Assembly: GCA_002389645.1 (NCBI GenBank)
Contig: DGQE01000026.1
Coordinates: 27,030-91,029, forward strand
Origin: Flavobacteriales bacterium UBA4422
GTDB lineage: Bacteria; Bacteroidota; Bacteroidia; Flavobacteriales_G; Salibacteraceae
Reading direction: 5' to 3'
DNA: 64,000 bases
Shown here: piece after piece, positions 17,868 through 26,951 of the stretch
How the letters are laid out: every line of letters begins with the position of its first letter
How positions within the stretch are numbered: the first letter of the stretch is position 1
Notes under the pieces: model-generated
Databases searched by the model: none
Told to the model about the DNA's origin: nothing
What the model saw: only the letters and a program-made list of their open reading frames with translations
Made by a program: the position numbers and the translations under genes

Positions 17868-18740
17868 CTAATGCGATTTAACGCCTTTACCACCTCTAGA
17901 TATCCAAACACCTCGATATACCGATTCATCACTGATAAGTCGGCCTTGCAAATCGTATTTAGCAGAAGATTTATTGTTCTTGGTTTTGAGTACACTCACA
18001 TTTAGGGGAATTCTGCTATTGATAATACCAACGGCATCTAAATCAAAGCCACCTTGAGGGAAATTGGTTGGCCAAGGATCATTAATGATAGTTCCGCTAT
18101 GATCATAGGAAGCATGTTGGTTGCTAATTGAGCCGACAACGTCAATTATTTTAACGTGCGTCACGCTCTGCTTATCAAGTGCAGATGTATCTGGTAAGTC
18201 AGCTAAATCGAAAGGTGTACCGAAATTTACAATATGCTTTCCCGCTAAATTATGAAAGAGGGTTGCATCTGAATTTTCGAAAGATGCTTTTTGTGCAGAA
18301 GTATCTTGCTCACTGATGGCTGGAAACCGAAAGAAGTTTGTTCCATCAGAACTCACTTCAACGAATGCCAATTCAAGAAAGGCCTCGCTCCCACTCCCAA
18401 ATCCATTCTCAAACACGGCAAAGTCATATCCTGGCCCATCATAAAATGGAGCAGCAAAGGTCAGTGTTGCGCCTCCACCATCACCTAAACTTAGCGTTAA
18501 TGGAGCATCTGGCTTGCCAATGGCGTACAATTCAGATCCACTACTTGCATATCCAGAATCAGGTAAGTCTATTTGCCTCAAACCACGATTTACATCACAA
18601 GAAATGGCCCAATTTCGAAATGCTGACGAATCTTTATACAAGGTAATCGCTCCAGGTTCACCAGCTTGCGGACTAAAGCTACCTTGCCCCAAACACTGAA
18701 GAGAAAACACAATTGGCGCTATGATAACAAGTGCTCTCAA
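17868..18740 (-). CDS. exported surface protein of the cobalamin locus
   Basis: A 290-residue exported protein. The start appears to be a TTG at 18740 that overlaps the TGA of the DUF4465 gene (TTGA). No in-frame ATG precedes the signal peptide, which ends around CLGQG. The middle is a Gly- and aromatic-rich beta-sandwich-like domain, with GYDFAVFENGF and GGFDLDAVGIIN segments that are typical of Bacteroidota surface proteins found next to DUF4465 and BtuB genes. The last about 30 residues (YDLQGRLI then a GVWISRGGKGVK ending) look like the end of a T9SS type A sorting domain, so secretion by T9SS is likely. A B12-binding or scavenging role is inferred from the operon only. Confidence 0.65.
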   Translation of the reverse strand: MRALVIIAPIVFSLQCLGQGSFSPQAGEPGAITLYKDSSAFRNWAISCDVNRGLRQIDLPDSGYASSGSELYAIGKPDAPLTLSLGDGGGATLTFAAPFYDGPGYDFAVFENGFGSGSEAFLELAFVEVSSDGTNFFRFPAISEQDTSAQKASFENSDATLFHNLAGKHIVNFGTPFDLADLPDTSALDKQSVTHVKIIDVVGSISNQHASYDHSGTIINDPWPTNFPQGGFDLDAVGIINSRIPLNVSVLKTKNNKSSAKYDLQGRLISDESVYRGVWISRGGKGVKSH

Positions 18741-19681
18741 TGAACTATCTTTTTAACTGAAACGCCATCAGCGGTTTCTCGGGTGATAATGAGGATTTGA
18801 TTTTTACGCTCGATGCTCAAGCTGCTTAATGAATGGTTTTGGAACAAATGAAGCAGTCTTCCTTGCCTATCAAACACTACATAAGTAGCTTTTGAAGGAT
18901 CGTTCAGCTGGATGCTACTTCCATCTGAATAAGCTTCAAATTCATTTTCACTAACAATATTTAAACCACCAACTAAGCTGTATTGAATGTTATCCAATGA
19001 AAAGAATAAAGGTGTGTTTACACCAAAAGCACCTGTGTCACTGCTGAAAAGCTTAAATGATAATTCGGTAGCGTTTTGGGGTAAAGACGATAGGTCAACT
19101 TCAGTCCAGTCGTCAATAATATAGTCTTGTGCGTTATCCTCAAACCTGAAGTCAGCCAAGTAAAAGTCAACACTATCTAATTCCAAATTAGAAATGCCAT
19201 ATATGCGCACAAAGAAATAATCTGGGTCATCTCCTAAAGGACCACCAAATTTCTTCGCAAAAACATCACCATTGCGCATACTTTTATACGCGTATGTTGT
19301 ATTTGTGACCTCTAGGCTATTCCATATTAAGTTCTGATCAAAAACTATTGGTGTATTGAAAGAGATTGCTCCTGCACCAAGATTGGCTGTTGCGTGCACA
19401 TTATCATCATTAAGAGAAGATGTATACGCACTGTGAAGATTCATGAAGCTTCCATCCGAAGTATCACGCATAGTGCTCATAGCAAAACCTGATGCCCAGT
19501 AATTGGATGCGGTGTCATACATAATGGGAAACTCAAAATCACTAGACACAAAGAGTGAAGTGCCGTCTTGCCCATCAAGAAAAGTATCTTGACCGATGGC
19601 GATATTTTCAAAATCAATCGATTGAGCCATGGCTTCTGAAGAGCCAATTAAAAATGCAAGAAAAAGTAAAAAATGTTTCAT
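18737..19681 (-). CDS. DUF4465 exported protein of the cobalamin locus
   Basis: This 314-residue exported protein is the first gene after the cobalamin riboswitch. It has a signal peptide ending near AMAQ. The body matches DUF4465 in outline: an N-terminal DFENI segment, a NYWASGFAMS strand, a YFFVRIYG core and a late LFFSLDNI segment. The C-terminal about 70 residues (VVFDRQGRLLHLF, then a Val-Lys-Lys-Ile ending) resemble a T9SS sorting domain. DUF4465 genes recur beside B12-regulated BtuB loci in Bacteroidota, and surface cobalamin-binding proteins are known from such loci. Whether this member binds B12 is not shown. It overlaps the next gene by 4 bases. Confidence 0.75.
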   Translation of the reverse strand: MKHFLLFLAFLIGSSEAMAQSIDFENIAIGQDTFLDGQDGTSLFVSSDFEFPIMYDTASNYWASGFAMSTMRDTSDGSFMNLHSAYTSSLNDDNVHATANLGAGAISFNTPIVFDQNLIWNSLEVTNTTYAYKSMRNGDVFAKKFGGPLGDDPDYFFVRIYGISNLELDSVDFYLADFRFEDNAQDYIIDDWTEVDLSSLPQNATELSFKLFSSDTGAFGVNTPLFFSLDNIQYSLVGGLNIVSENEFEAYSDGSSIQLNDPSKATYVVFDRQGRLLHLFQNHSLSSLSIERKNQILIITRETADGVSVKKIVH

Positions 19682-19799
19682 AGGTGTTTAAGTTAAATAC
19701 ATGATTAAACACGAGAAACGATCAGAAAAGATTGACAGAAGGTGGGCCCACGGGAGCACATCTCCGATCAGCTTTTATTCCCGAAAGCTTTTCGTTATG

Positions 19800-19965
19800 T
19801 ACTTCTGGCAGGTCTTCTGACTTGTTTCAGTTTTCGCGCCTTCCCATCTTTCGACAGTGGCTTTGTTAAGCGAAAACCCTTAGCGAAACTTACAGCTGCG
19901 GGGACAGTTCCGGATTCACACCGGATTCCCTTTTAATCTTGACATGGTCAAGAACCAAAAGTTAA
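19800..19965 (-). promoter_or_regulatory. cobalamin (AdoCbl) riboswitch
   Basis: Read on the minus strand, the region has the conserved blocks of the cobalamin riboswitch in the right order. These are a short 6-bp hairpin arm pair at 19938-19952, AAAGGGAA just after it, the CCGG-TGTGAAT-CCGG hairpin at 19910-19924, CTGTCCCCGCA next to it, the GCCACTG...GGGAAGGCG arm pair at 19835-19861, and the B12 box AGTCAGAAGACCTGCC at 19807-19822. It ends about 120 bases before the DUF4465 start, leaving room for an expression platform. It should repress the four-gene uptake operon when adenosylcobalamin is plentiful. Confidence 0.95.
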
Positions 19966-19988
19966 ACGAAAGTAGAAAAGAAATTGAT

Positions 19989-20807
19989 TTAGAAGTTTTC
20001 GCGAGGAACTAACCTTGCTCTGAACTTACCTTCAGTTATTGGAAGAACTTCGTTGCCGTTGAATAATCGGCCAGCAAATTCACCTTCTATAATATACATA
20101 GCCAACGTATCTAGCGTGTCTTGATCAACGACTCTAGGATAGAAATCTAACAATCTGAAATAGGAGTCTACCAATTGACCGCTACCTTCCTTTGTCGTCC
20201 AAACATCACGATTTGAATCAATGTATTTAACCTGTACTCCTCTTCTACCATATTCAGTATTGGTAAACGGAATAGCTACACCGTAGTCTGCGATACCCAA
20301 ATAAGTGACAATTTCTTCGTTGAAAGGAAGGTTTACTGGAATGGTATCATATTCTTCAATACAATTGAAAAAAGAGATTTCAATACGCTCATCTGGAATC
20401 TCAGGACGTAAGAAACGTGTAGTATGATCAAACCAAATATTGTCTGAATCATTGATGCATGGTAGCATTTCGGCTAGATTGGTCCGAGGAATATTTCGAT
20501 AAATATTCTCCTCATAGTTCGGCCAAGTCATCCAATTTGGAAAATTCTCATCATTCGGGTCCAATTTCGTTATTGTATCCCATTTTGATCTTTTTCCATC
20601 TTCCCAAACTCTGTATTGACCGTCAAACTTGCCGTAGAAGAAGAAATCAGCTGTCGGAACATTAAATGTATCAAATGTCAATGGGTCATTAGGGTCAGGA
20701 TAACCCACAGCACCAAGCGTAGTGCCTCTTTCACACGATGATGACAATATTCCAGCAACGAATAATGTTGCAACAAAAAATGAAAGTTTATTCTTCATAC
20801 TATTCAT
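19989..20807 (-). CDS. lipoprotein, C-terminally similar to the one at 14077
   Basis: A roughly 272-residue lipoprotein with signal FFVATLFVAGILSSSC. The ATG at 20807 (or 20798) is preferred. A TTG at 20828 would overlap a TAAATTTG promoter box at 20816-20823. The C-terminal part has V-x-YID-x-x-x-x-W, YFRLLDF and II-x-GEF-x-x-RLFNG segments that parallel the lipoprotein at 14077. It sits immediately upstream of the cobalamin riboswitch in the same direction, ending about 20 bases before it, so it is outside the riboswitch-controlled transcript. No known domain is recognised. A link to B12 uptake is suggested only by this bracketing position. Confidence 0.6.
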   Translation of the reverse strand: MNSMKNKLSFFVATLFVAGILSSSCERGTTLGAVGYPDPNDPLTFDTFNVPTADFFFYGKFDGQYRVWEDGKRSKWDTITKLDPNDENFPNWMTWPNYEENIYRNIPRTNLAEMLPCINDSDNIWFDHTTRFLRPEIPDERIEISFFNCIEEYDTIPVNLPFNEEIVTYLGIADYGVAIPFTNTEYGRRGVQVKYIDSNRDVWTTKEGSGQLVDSYFRLLDFYPRVVDQDTLDTLAMYIIEGEFAGRLFNGNEVLPITEGKFRARLVPRENF

Positions 20808-20870
20808 AAGGAGGTCAAATTTAAGCAAAATGACTTTGCACTAAGACGTTCTTTAATTATTGAGGTTGGT

Positions 20871-21725
20871 TTACAAAGGAAACGTTGTTCCTGCGATTAA
20901 CATGGCGTGTGAAAATTGTTTTTCATCAACACCTAGTTGATCCAGATCTTTTAATGCATCAATCAATAGCTCTGTAGCCATGTTCCCTACTAAATCATCT
21001 TCTGCCATTGGGCAGCCGCCATAGCCTTTTATGGCAGCATCAAATCTTCTACACCCGCTCTCATACGCCAACTTTGCTTTCATTTTGGCATCTTCTGGCA
21101 GCGTGTGCAAATGAGCGCCTATTTCTATGTCTGGGAAATCAGGAATTAATGTTGAGAATAACTCTGTAATGTTTTCGCCATTACTCACGCCCACTGTGTC
21201 TGCCAAGGCTATGATTTCAATTCCTAGGTCTTTGCTTAACCGTTCTGTCCATTTCGCAGCCAATTGACCACTCCAAGGATCAGCATATGGGTTGCCGAAG
21301 GCCATTGAGATGTACACCACCATTTTTTTGTTGTTCTGCACGCACAAGGTTTGCATCTCTTCTACCCTGCTCAACGATTGCTCAATGGTCGCATTGGTAT
21401 TTCGCAATTGAAAAGTTTCAGAAATACTAAATGGGTAGCCCAAGTAATCAATCTCTTCGAAGTTGCATGCGTCTTGAGCGCCTCTGGTATTGGCAACAAT
21501 TGCCAACAATTTAGATTCAGTGTTTTCTAATTCTAGCATGGAAAGCACTTCAGTAGTATCTCTAAGTTGAGGAATGGCTTTTGGAGAAACAAAGCTTCCA
21601 AAATCGATGGTATCAAAGCCTACCTTAAGCAGTTGATTGATGTATTTTGCCTTTTGTGGGGTTGGAATAAATGTTTCCTTTCCCTGCATAGCATCTCTAG
21701 GGCATTCAATAATTTTCACACTCAT
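20871..21725 (-). CDS. mvaB: hydroxymethylglutaryl-CoA lyase family enzyme
   Basis: A 284-residue TIM-barrel enzyme of the HMGL-like family, which cleaves HMG-CoA to acetyl-CoA and acetoacetate in leucine catabolism. The catalytic N-terminal segment reads IIECPRDAMQG, with the Arg-Asp pair that binds substrate and metal. GAHLHT provides the metal-binding His-x-His, and GYGGCPMA carries the active-site Cys. The length is close to bacterial HMG-CoA lyases (about 300). The gene overlaps the end of pyrD by 4 bases (ATGA), so the two are translated together despite unrelated pathways. No other leucine-degradation genes are in the window. Confidence 0.85.
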   Translation of the reverse strand: MSVKIIECPRDAMQGKETFIPTPQKAKYINQLLKVGFDTIDFGSFVSPKAIPQLRDTTEVLSMLELENTESKLLAIVANTRGAQDACNFEEIDYLGYPFSISETFQLRNTNATIEQSLSRVEEMQTLCVQNNKKMVVYISMAFGNPYADPWSGQLAAKWTERLSKDLGIEIIALADTVGVSNGENITELFSTLIPDFPDIEIGAHLHTLPEDAKMKAKLAYESGCRRFDAAIKGYGGCPMAEDDLVGNMATELLIDALKDLDQLGVDEKQFSHAMLIAGTTFPL

Positions 21726-22744
21726 TGCAGCAGTCTTTTATTGATGTTTTTGATCAACCAAGGACCTTCATAAATAAAGCCCGTATACAATTGAACCAAT
21801 GAAGCACCTGCATTGATTTTTTCTAAGGCATCTTCAGGGTTGTGAATTCCACCTACGCCTATGATCGGAATACGACCATTAGACTCCCGGTGAATGAACT
21901 TTATCACATCTGTACTCTTCTTCAGCACGGGAACGCCACTTAATCCGCCTGCTTGCTCAGCTAAGCTTTTTGCCGACTTCAAATCACTTCTGTCTAATGT
22001 AGTGTTGGTTGCAATCAATCCATCAATGTTTATTTCTCCAACCAGTGAAACGATATCGGCCAACTGATCTTCAGAAAGATCTGGTGCGATTTTCAACAGA
22101 ACAGACTTTGATTGCTTCTGTTTTGCACGGTATTCAAACAGTGTTTCAAATATGCGCTTCAACTCATCTTTTCCCTGCAGCTCTCTTAGTCCTGGGGTGT
22201 TTGGCGAACTCACGTTAACCGCAAAATAATCTACGTGATCGTAGAGCTTTTCGAAGGCAATGCGATAATCATCCAACGCTTTATCGTTGGGAGTGACTTT
22301 GTTCTTTCCAATGTTTCCGCCTATTGGCACTTTGTGCTGCGATTTCTTAATACGCTCTACTGCTGCCTCTACCCCATCATTGTTGAACCCCATTCTGTTG
22401 ATGAGGGCTTCGTCTTCTAATAAGCGAAATAATCGTGGTTTTGGATTTCCCGGTTGACCTTTTGGAGTAACAGTTCCAATTTCAATGAACCCAAAACCCA
22501 ATTCAGCCAGTGGATCTATCCATTTAGCGTCTTTATCAAATCCAGCAGCTAGTCCTACCGGATTTGGAAAGGTTAACCCAAATAGCTTTCGCTCTAGTTT
22601 TTCATCCTTAACCTTAAAGGATGGTGTTAATGGGTTATTCAATAATCCCAAATTGTAAAAACGCTGCAACCATCCCGTAGTGAAATAGTGCGCTCTTTCA
22701 GGATCCATGCTGTAAAGAAGCGGGCGAATAATCGATTTATACAT
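21722..22744 (-). CDS. pyrD: dihydroorotate dehydrogenase (quinone), class 2
   Basis: A 340-residue class 2 DHODH, the membrane-associated flavoenzyme that oxidises dihydroorotate to orotate with quinone in pyrimidine synthesis. The N-terminal helix typical of class 2 (YKSIIRPLLYSMDPERAHY) is present. The FMN barrel follows with GLAAGFDKDAKW, GTVTPKGQPGNPKPRLFRL, NVSSPNTPGLRELQ containing the catalytic Ser, and IIGVGGIHNPEDALEKINAGASLVQLYTG at the phosphate site. The start is the ATG at 22744. It heads a two-gene operon with the HMG-CoA lyase. Confidence 0.95.
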   Translation of the reverse strand: MYKSIIRPLLYSMDPERAHYFTTGWLQRFYNLGLLNNPLTPSFKVKDEKLERKLFGLTFPNPVGLAAGFDKDAKWIDPLAELGFGFIEIGTVTPKGQPGNPKPRLFRLLEDEALINRMGFNNDGVEAAVERIKKSQHKVPIGGNIGKNKVTPNDKALDDYRIAFEKLYDHVDYFAVNVSSPNTPGLRELQGKDELKRIFETLFEYRAKQKQSKSVLLKIAPDLSEDQLADIVSLVGEINIDGLIATNTTLDRSDLKSAKSLAEQAGGLSGVPVLKKSTDVIKFIHRESNGRIPIIGVGGIHNPEDALEKINAGASLVQLYTGFIYEGPWLIKNINKRLLQ

Positions 22745-22808
22745 CGATGCGAAAGTAAGTTTATCTCATTTCTTTTCACGTCCTTTGATGCCAATTAAAC
22801 CAGAAATA

Positions 22809-23483
22809 ATGAAAACGCTTTTTACTATTATTTTCTCTGCTTTCATGTTATTAGCCCAAGCTGGCGACTTCAAAGTGAAATTTCAAATTGAGACGGTTGA
22901 TCATTCAGCTATTGAAGTCACAAGTCTTGTAATTAGGGAGCAAGGAGAAGAAATAATTCGTCAAAAAGCACCCGCTAATGGAGATGTGAAATTAAAATTA
23001 GAAGAAGGTGAATTGTATGAGGTATGGATTATGAAGGAAGGCTATGTAGCGCATGTAATACACAATATTCATAGCGAAGGTGACGGTAAGTTTAAAGTGA
23101 CATTGTACAAAACTTCTGAGTCTCTTCCAGCTATCACTTCGTCCTACCTCGGTGTAAATCGAGAGTTTGACAATGTGAAAGAAATGACAATACCTGCAGA
23201 ACTGTTGGGCGATTCGATACACGTTGTGAAAGAAGACGCGATGAGCAAAGACGAGCAAAAATCATTGAGTAAAATTCAATCCATTGCGAAAAGCCAAACC
23301 AAGGCCCAAAAGAAGATTGACAAGCTTTTGAAGAAGCGTGCGAAATTAGATGAGGAAATCAGCGAACTAACTACTGATCTAGCTAATGATGAAACAGAAC
23401 GTTCAAGTGGAGAAGAAGAAAAGCTGAAATTGCAAGAGAAGATAGCAAAGATTCAGGGCAAGTTAGATAAGCTCGCTTATTGA
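22809..23483 (+). CDS. exported coiled-coil protein of unknown function
   Basis: A 224-residue exported protein. The start is the ATG at 22809, which gives a clean signal peptide ending near LLAQAG. TTG and ATG codons at 22785-22790 would add residues before it. The first about 100 residues look like a beta-sandwich (carboxypeptidase-regulatory-like). The C-terminal 80 residues are a Lys/Glu-rich coiled coil (KKIDKLLKKRAKLDEEI). The stop overlaps the convergent membrane-enzyme gene by 7 bases. No known family is recognised. Confidence 0.6.
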   Translation: MKTLFTIIFSAFMLLAQAGDFKVKFQIETVDHSAIEVTSLVIREQGEEIIRQKAPANGDVKLKLEEGELYEVWIMKEGYVAHVIHNIHSEGDGKFKVTLYKTSESLPAITSSYLGVNREFDNVKEMTIPAELLGDSIHVVKEDAMSKDEQKSLSKIQSIAKSQTKAQKKIDKLLKKRAKLDEEISELTTDLANDETERSSGEEEKLKLQEKIAKIQGKLDKLAY

Positions 23484-25255
23484 TCTTCTGAGTAAGTTAC
23501 TTCTATAATCTTTACTCCGATAGATTTTACTTGAAGACTTCCTTTGCCTTGAAGCCATAAGTAAACGTTCATATGCGCATCCATTGGCACTTCACGAGGC
23601 ATTCTTAAAAAGAAGGAGGATGAATTCCATTGTCCGTCAATTGGCTCGGTGTACATGAGGTTTGCAGCACGGTATTGATACTGCTGGTCTTCTTTGTCGA
23701 AGGATACTACTCCTGAAACCCCTGCCTTTTGATAATCTTCAGAGAAGGTTATGAAATCTATTTGAATCATCTCGTCTTTTCCAGTGACCACACTATCGGC
23801 AGATACCGTCAGTGCCTGCCCAAAATCATTGTTTCTTGATAGACGATACTTATCGTGGTTCTCAGACAAACTATGCTGTTTCACTTCTACTATCAATGTG
23901 GTATCGAAAGAAGTGCGTTCGGGCAATCCTTTTCTCAAACGATCGGTATCTGCGTCTCGGTAAGCATCTCCAATTAAGCTCAAACTAGACGGAACTTCTG
24001 ACTCAAGGAAATATGCCCAATATGCTTTCTTCGTCATCGTACTATCGGTAATAGCACCTGTGTTGAAATAATTGGTTTGAAGCAAGTTGTTATATACCAA
24101 AAGAGACATCAACCCGATTAGCACTGCTGAGAGAGCTCGAAACCTCATAAACACGTAACTCAGAAGTCCCGCCAGTCCGAAAGCACACAATGCATACATA
24201 TCTATCATTGGTCTGATAGACAAGCTTCCACCATAATACCAGCACCACCAGCTGAAGGTGATATAGATATGAAGGAGAATTACAACGGTACTTGCCCAAA
24301 ACAAGCTCTTATCCATTCTTCGAGAGAAGAAAAAACCATTCAAGGCGAAAATCATTATCGGAGTGTATAGAAGCCAGCCGTTTCTATAGCTAAAAAGTCC
24401 TTGTATAAAGTTTCCAGTAAACCAATAAAACGCCTCATTCTCATATGAATAATTGATCCATTCTCCTGTGGTGTATTTCCAAAACACCAATTGTGGTAAT
24501 ATTGGAATAAAGGCCATCAATGCGGCTAATGCTAGTTTTGGGGTCAGCAGTTTTCGTAGCGAGCCCGTTTGAACATATAGCATGATTGGTGTTACCAAGC
24601 CTATTGTAATGTTTGTTGGGCGAATCAATACTATCCAGCCCAAGATTAAGGACATGACTATTAAAGTCTTTTTCTTACAGTCTTTTAGCCATATATCATT
24701 CAACCATAAGTAGAGCGCTATCAGTCCAAAATTGTAGACATGAGACATACCACTATCAGAAGTGCTGTAGTGCAGTAAGTTAGTTCCATAAAAGATTAAA
24801 AACACGGTTATAGAAGCCACCCATCCAGTAAAACGCTGATTCAACACTTGCCAAAGAGCCAAACAGCCTAGTAGGAGAAAAAATATGGCGGTAAATGCCA
24901 CGGCTAATTGATACGGTGTAGACCATCCGTTACGCCTATAATCAAAGACAGCAGCAAAAGCATCTGCAATGTAAAACCCGGGTATCCACGCATAGGACAA
25001 GCCCATTGTCATTTTAGGAAGATGTTTTCCAGGTAAACCTTCATGCATCCATGATCGGTAGCCTTCTCTGCCAGGAACCTCTCCATGAAGCTCATTCAGC
25101 GGATCGCCATGAACAAGTGTTCCTTCTATGTAACCGTAATATCCAAAGCCATCACTTCGAATTGCGCTTTCATTGCTCCAATGTCCGAAATCGAACATGT
25201 GATACACTGCCAGTGCACAAATGAGGATAAGAATTGGTAATGGCGATTTGAACAT
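23477..25255 (-). CDS. polytopic membrane protein, GT-C glycosyltransferase-like
   Basis: A 592-residue protein with about ten transmembrane helices in the first 430 residues and a large soluble C-terminal domain. The N-terminus after the first helix has an acidic loop, SDGFGYYGY, typical of Bacteroidota membrane proteins of the GT-C/ArnT-like group that transfer sugars from lipid carriers. The substrate cannot be predicted. I chose the ATG at 25255. The minus-strand box TACTTTTG at 25262-25269 overlaps the alternative TTG start at 25264 and lies only 6 bases from the ATG, so the mRNA may have almost no leader. The gene diverges from lolD. Confidence 0.65.
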   Translation of the reverse strand: MFKSPLPILILICALAVYHMFDFGHWSNESAIRSDGFGYYGYIEGTLVHGDPLNELHGEVPGREGYRSWMHEGLPGKHLPKMTMGLSYAWIPGFYIADAFAAVFDYRRNGWSTPYQLAVAFTAIFFLLLGCLALWQVLNQRFTGWVASITVFLIFYGTNLLHYSTSDSGMSHVYNFGLIALYLWLNDIWLKDCKKKTLIVMSLILGWIVLIRPTNITIGLVTPIMLYVQTGSLRKLLTPKLALAALMAFIPILPQLVFWKYTTGEWINYSYENEAFYWFTGNFIQGLFSYRNGWLLYTPIMIFALNGFFFSRRMDKSLFWASTVVILLHIYITFSWWCWYYGGSLSIRPMIDMYALCAFGLAGLLSYVFMRFRALSAVLIGLMSLLVYNNLLQTNYFNTGAITDSTMTKKAYWAYFLESEVPSSLSLIGDAYRDADTDRLRKGLPERTSFDTTLIVEVKQHSLSENHDKYRLSRNNDFGQALTVSADSVVTGKDEMIQIDFITFSEDYQKAGVSGVVSFDKEDQQYQYRAANLMYTEPIDGQWNSSSFFLRMPREVPMDAHMNVYLWLQGKGSLQVKSIGVKIIEVTYSEDQ

Positions 25256-25315
25256 GCGCGTCAAAAGTAATCCGTAAATAAATCAAAGCAGAACTGCATA
25301 TCGTACATTCGCTCC

Positions 25316-25969
25316 ATGGCAATCATTCAGGCAAACAACGTGTTCAAAAGTTACGGTGAATTAGCCGTGCTAAAAGGAATAAGCCTTAGCATTGAAGCAA
25401 AGGAAATTGTAAGTGTAGTAGGCGCCTCAGGAGCAGGCAAAACAACGCTTTTACAAATATTAGGCACCTTAGATAGGCCGGATCAAGGGCAAGTGATGAT
25501 TGCTGATACTGATGTTTTCGCTTTGAAAGACAAGCAGGTTTCCACTTTCAGAAACCAAAAAATTGGATTCATATTTCAGTTCCACCAGTTGCTACCTGAG
25601 TTTTCGGCTATTGAGAATGTATGCTTACCATCGTTCATTGCAGGTAAGTCAAAAAAGGAAGCAGAAGCGCAAGCCAAGGAATTGCTTTCGTTTTTGAAGG
25701 TAGACCATCGAATGAACCACAAGCCAAACGAGTTGAGTGGCGGTGAGCAGCAGCGGGTAGCCGTTGCACGGTCCTTGATTAACAATCCCGCAGTGGTGTT
25801 TGCCGATGAGCCATCAGGTAACTTGGATTCGAAGAATGCCGATGATTTACACCAGCTTTTCTTCGATTTGAGGGATCAATTTGGACAAACCTTTGTGATC
25901 GTTACACATAATAATGAATTGGCGAACATGGCAGATCGTAAGCTAGAAATTGTGGATGGCATATTGTAA
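25316..25969 (+). CDS. lolD: lipoprotein-releasing ABC transporter ATPase LolD
   Basis: A 217-residue ABC ATPase of the LolD/MacB type, which powers release of lipoproteins from the inner membrane to the periplasmic chaperone. It has Walker A GASGAGKTT near 36-44, the signature LSGGEQQRVAVARS, Walker B VVFADEPSGNLD and a switch His in VTHNNE. The length is standard for LolD. No permease (LolC/E) gene is adjacent, as is common in Bacteroidota. FtsE and MacB-type ATPases are similar, but the overall sequence reads as LolD. Confidence 0.85.
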   Translation: MAIIQANNVFKSYGELAVLKGISLSIEAKEIVSVVGASGAGKTTLLQILGTLDRPDQGQVMIADTDVFALKDKQVSTFRNQKIGFIFQFHQLLPEFSAIENVCLPSFIAGKSKKEAEAQAKELLSFLKVDHRMNHKPNELSGGEQQRVAVARSLINNPAVVFADEPSGNLDSKNADDLHQLFFDLRDQFGQTFVIVTHNNELANMADRKLEIVDGIL

Positions 25970-26009
25970 GTGAATCATGTTTGGTCTCGTTTTTGGTTAA
26001 TAGCAAACC

Positions 26010-26951
26010 ATGTTTAAAACCTCTACCCTTTTCGTTCTTCTCGTTATCTCCGCATTGCAATTGCGTGGCCAATGGTTTTATCAACTGCCAACTTATAAAC
26101 TGCTTAAAGACTCATGTGTTACCGAGATCATTGTCAAGCAGTTTGAGCTGACGCCAGCAAAAGGTTGGGTAACAGACACCAAACGCGATCCTGATGAAAA
26201 GGTGAAACCTTCAGAACAGTTAGCTCATTACTATATCAACACTTTCGGTAATGTAGATTCTTTGATTTACTATCACAATGGAAAGCGATTTGGTGGTTTC
26301 ATTCTTAAATATGATGCTGAAGGTCACCTCATTCAAACGCATGAATTTAGACCAGATCGCCCATACATGGCGTTCAATAAAATCAAAAAAACTGAAGAAG
26401 GCTTTCGAATAAAGTATTATTCAGACCAAAAGCTATGGAAGCAAAGCATCGTGAACAGCGACAGTGTTATTACTGAAGACCAACATAAACGAGCCAAAGA
26501 TTCAATCTATTTTCGTTATAATCCTGAAAACCACGAAAGCTTCAGAAACACCTACATCAATGACTCATTGATGGCGACTGGCCATTTTCATTGGAAACTG
26601 AAAGATGGTATACCCGATAGCTTGATTATTATCAGCGAGTTTTTTGATGATCGTGTCATTAGACACTATGACTTGAGAGGGTCTGGTCGCTATGAAGGTC
26701 GGTTTAAAGTGTTTCCTGATGGCACGCCTTTGATTCCGAAGAATTCCGTGTTTCATCGCGTTATGAGCCACTATAATTACTTTACCCATCACGATACATT
26801 TCGAGGCTTGTATTGGGAGGCTGCGCGACATTTTTCTGAAAACAAAATTCTTCGAGAAACCTCTGTACATTTAGAACCAGCTTTTGATGATACTACCGCG
26901 CGAAGCTTCTGCACGATGAAATACACATTTGGACATTGCAAAGACCAATGA
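26010..26951 (+). CDS. exported protein of unknown function
   Basis: A 313-residue exported protein with a signal peptide ending near LRGQ. The body is rich in Asp, Tyr, His and aromatic residues arranged as alternating short strands (KYDAEGHLIQTHEF, RIKYYSDQKLW), somewhat like the strand repeats of MORN-like or YD-type proteins. No confident family can be named. It overlaps the next gene by four bases (ATGA), so the two are translated together, and it lies 40 bases after lolD in the same direction. Confidence 0.55.
   Translation: MFKTSTLFVLLVISALQLRGQWFYQLPTYKLLKDSCVTEIIVKQFELTPAKGWVTDTKRDPDEKVKPSEQLAHYYINTFGNVDSLIYYHNGKRFGGFILKYDAEGHLIQTHEFRPDRPYMAFNKIKKTEEGFRIKYYSDQKLWKQSIVNSDSVITEDQHKRAKDSIYFRYNPENHESFRNTYINDSLMATGHFHWKLKDGIPDSLIIISEFFDDRVIRHYDLRGSGRYEGRFKVFPDGTPLIPKNSVFHRVMSHYNYFTHHDTFRGLYWEAARHFSENKILRETSVHLEPAFDDTTARSFCTMKYTFGHCKDQ

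Noticed and set aside
19742..19936. A plus-strand frame across the riboswitch
   Set aside because: The sequence is fully explained by the conserved cobalamin riboswitch on the minus strand.
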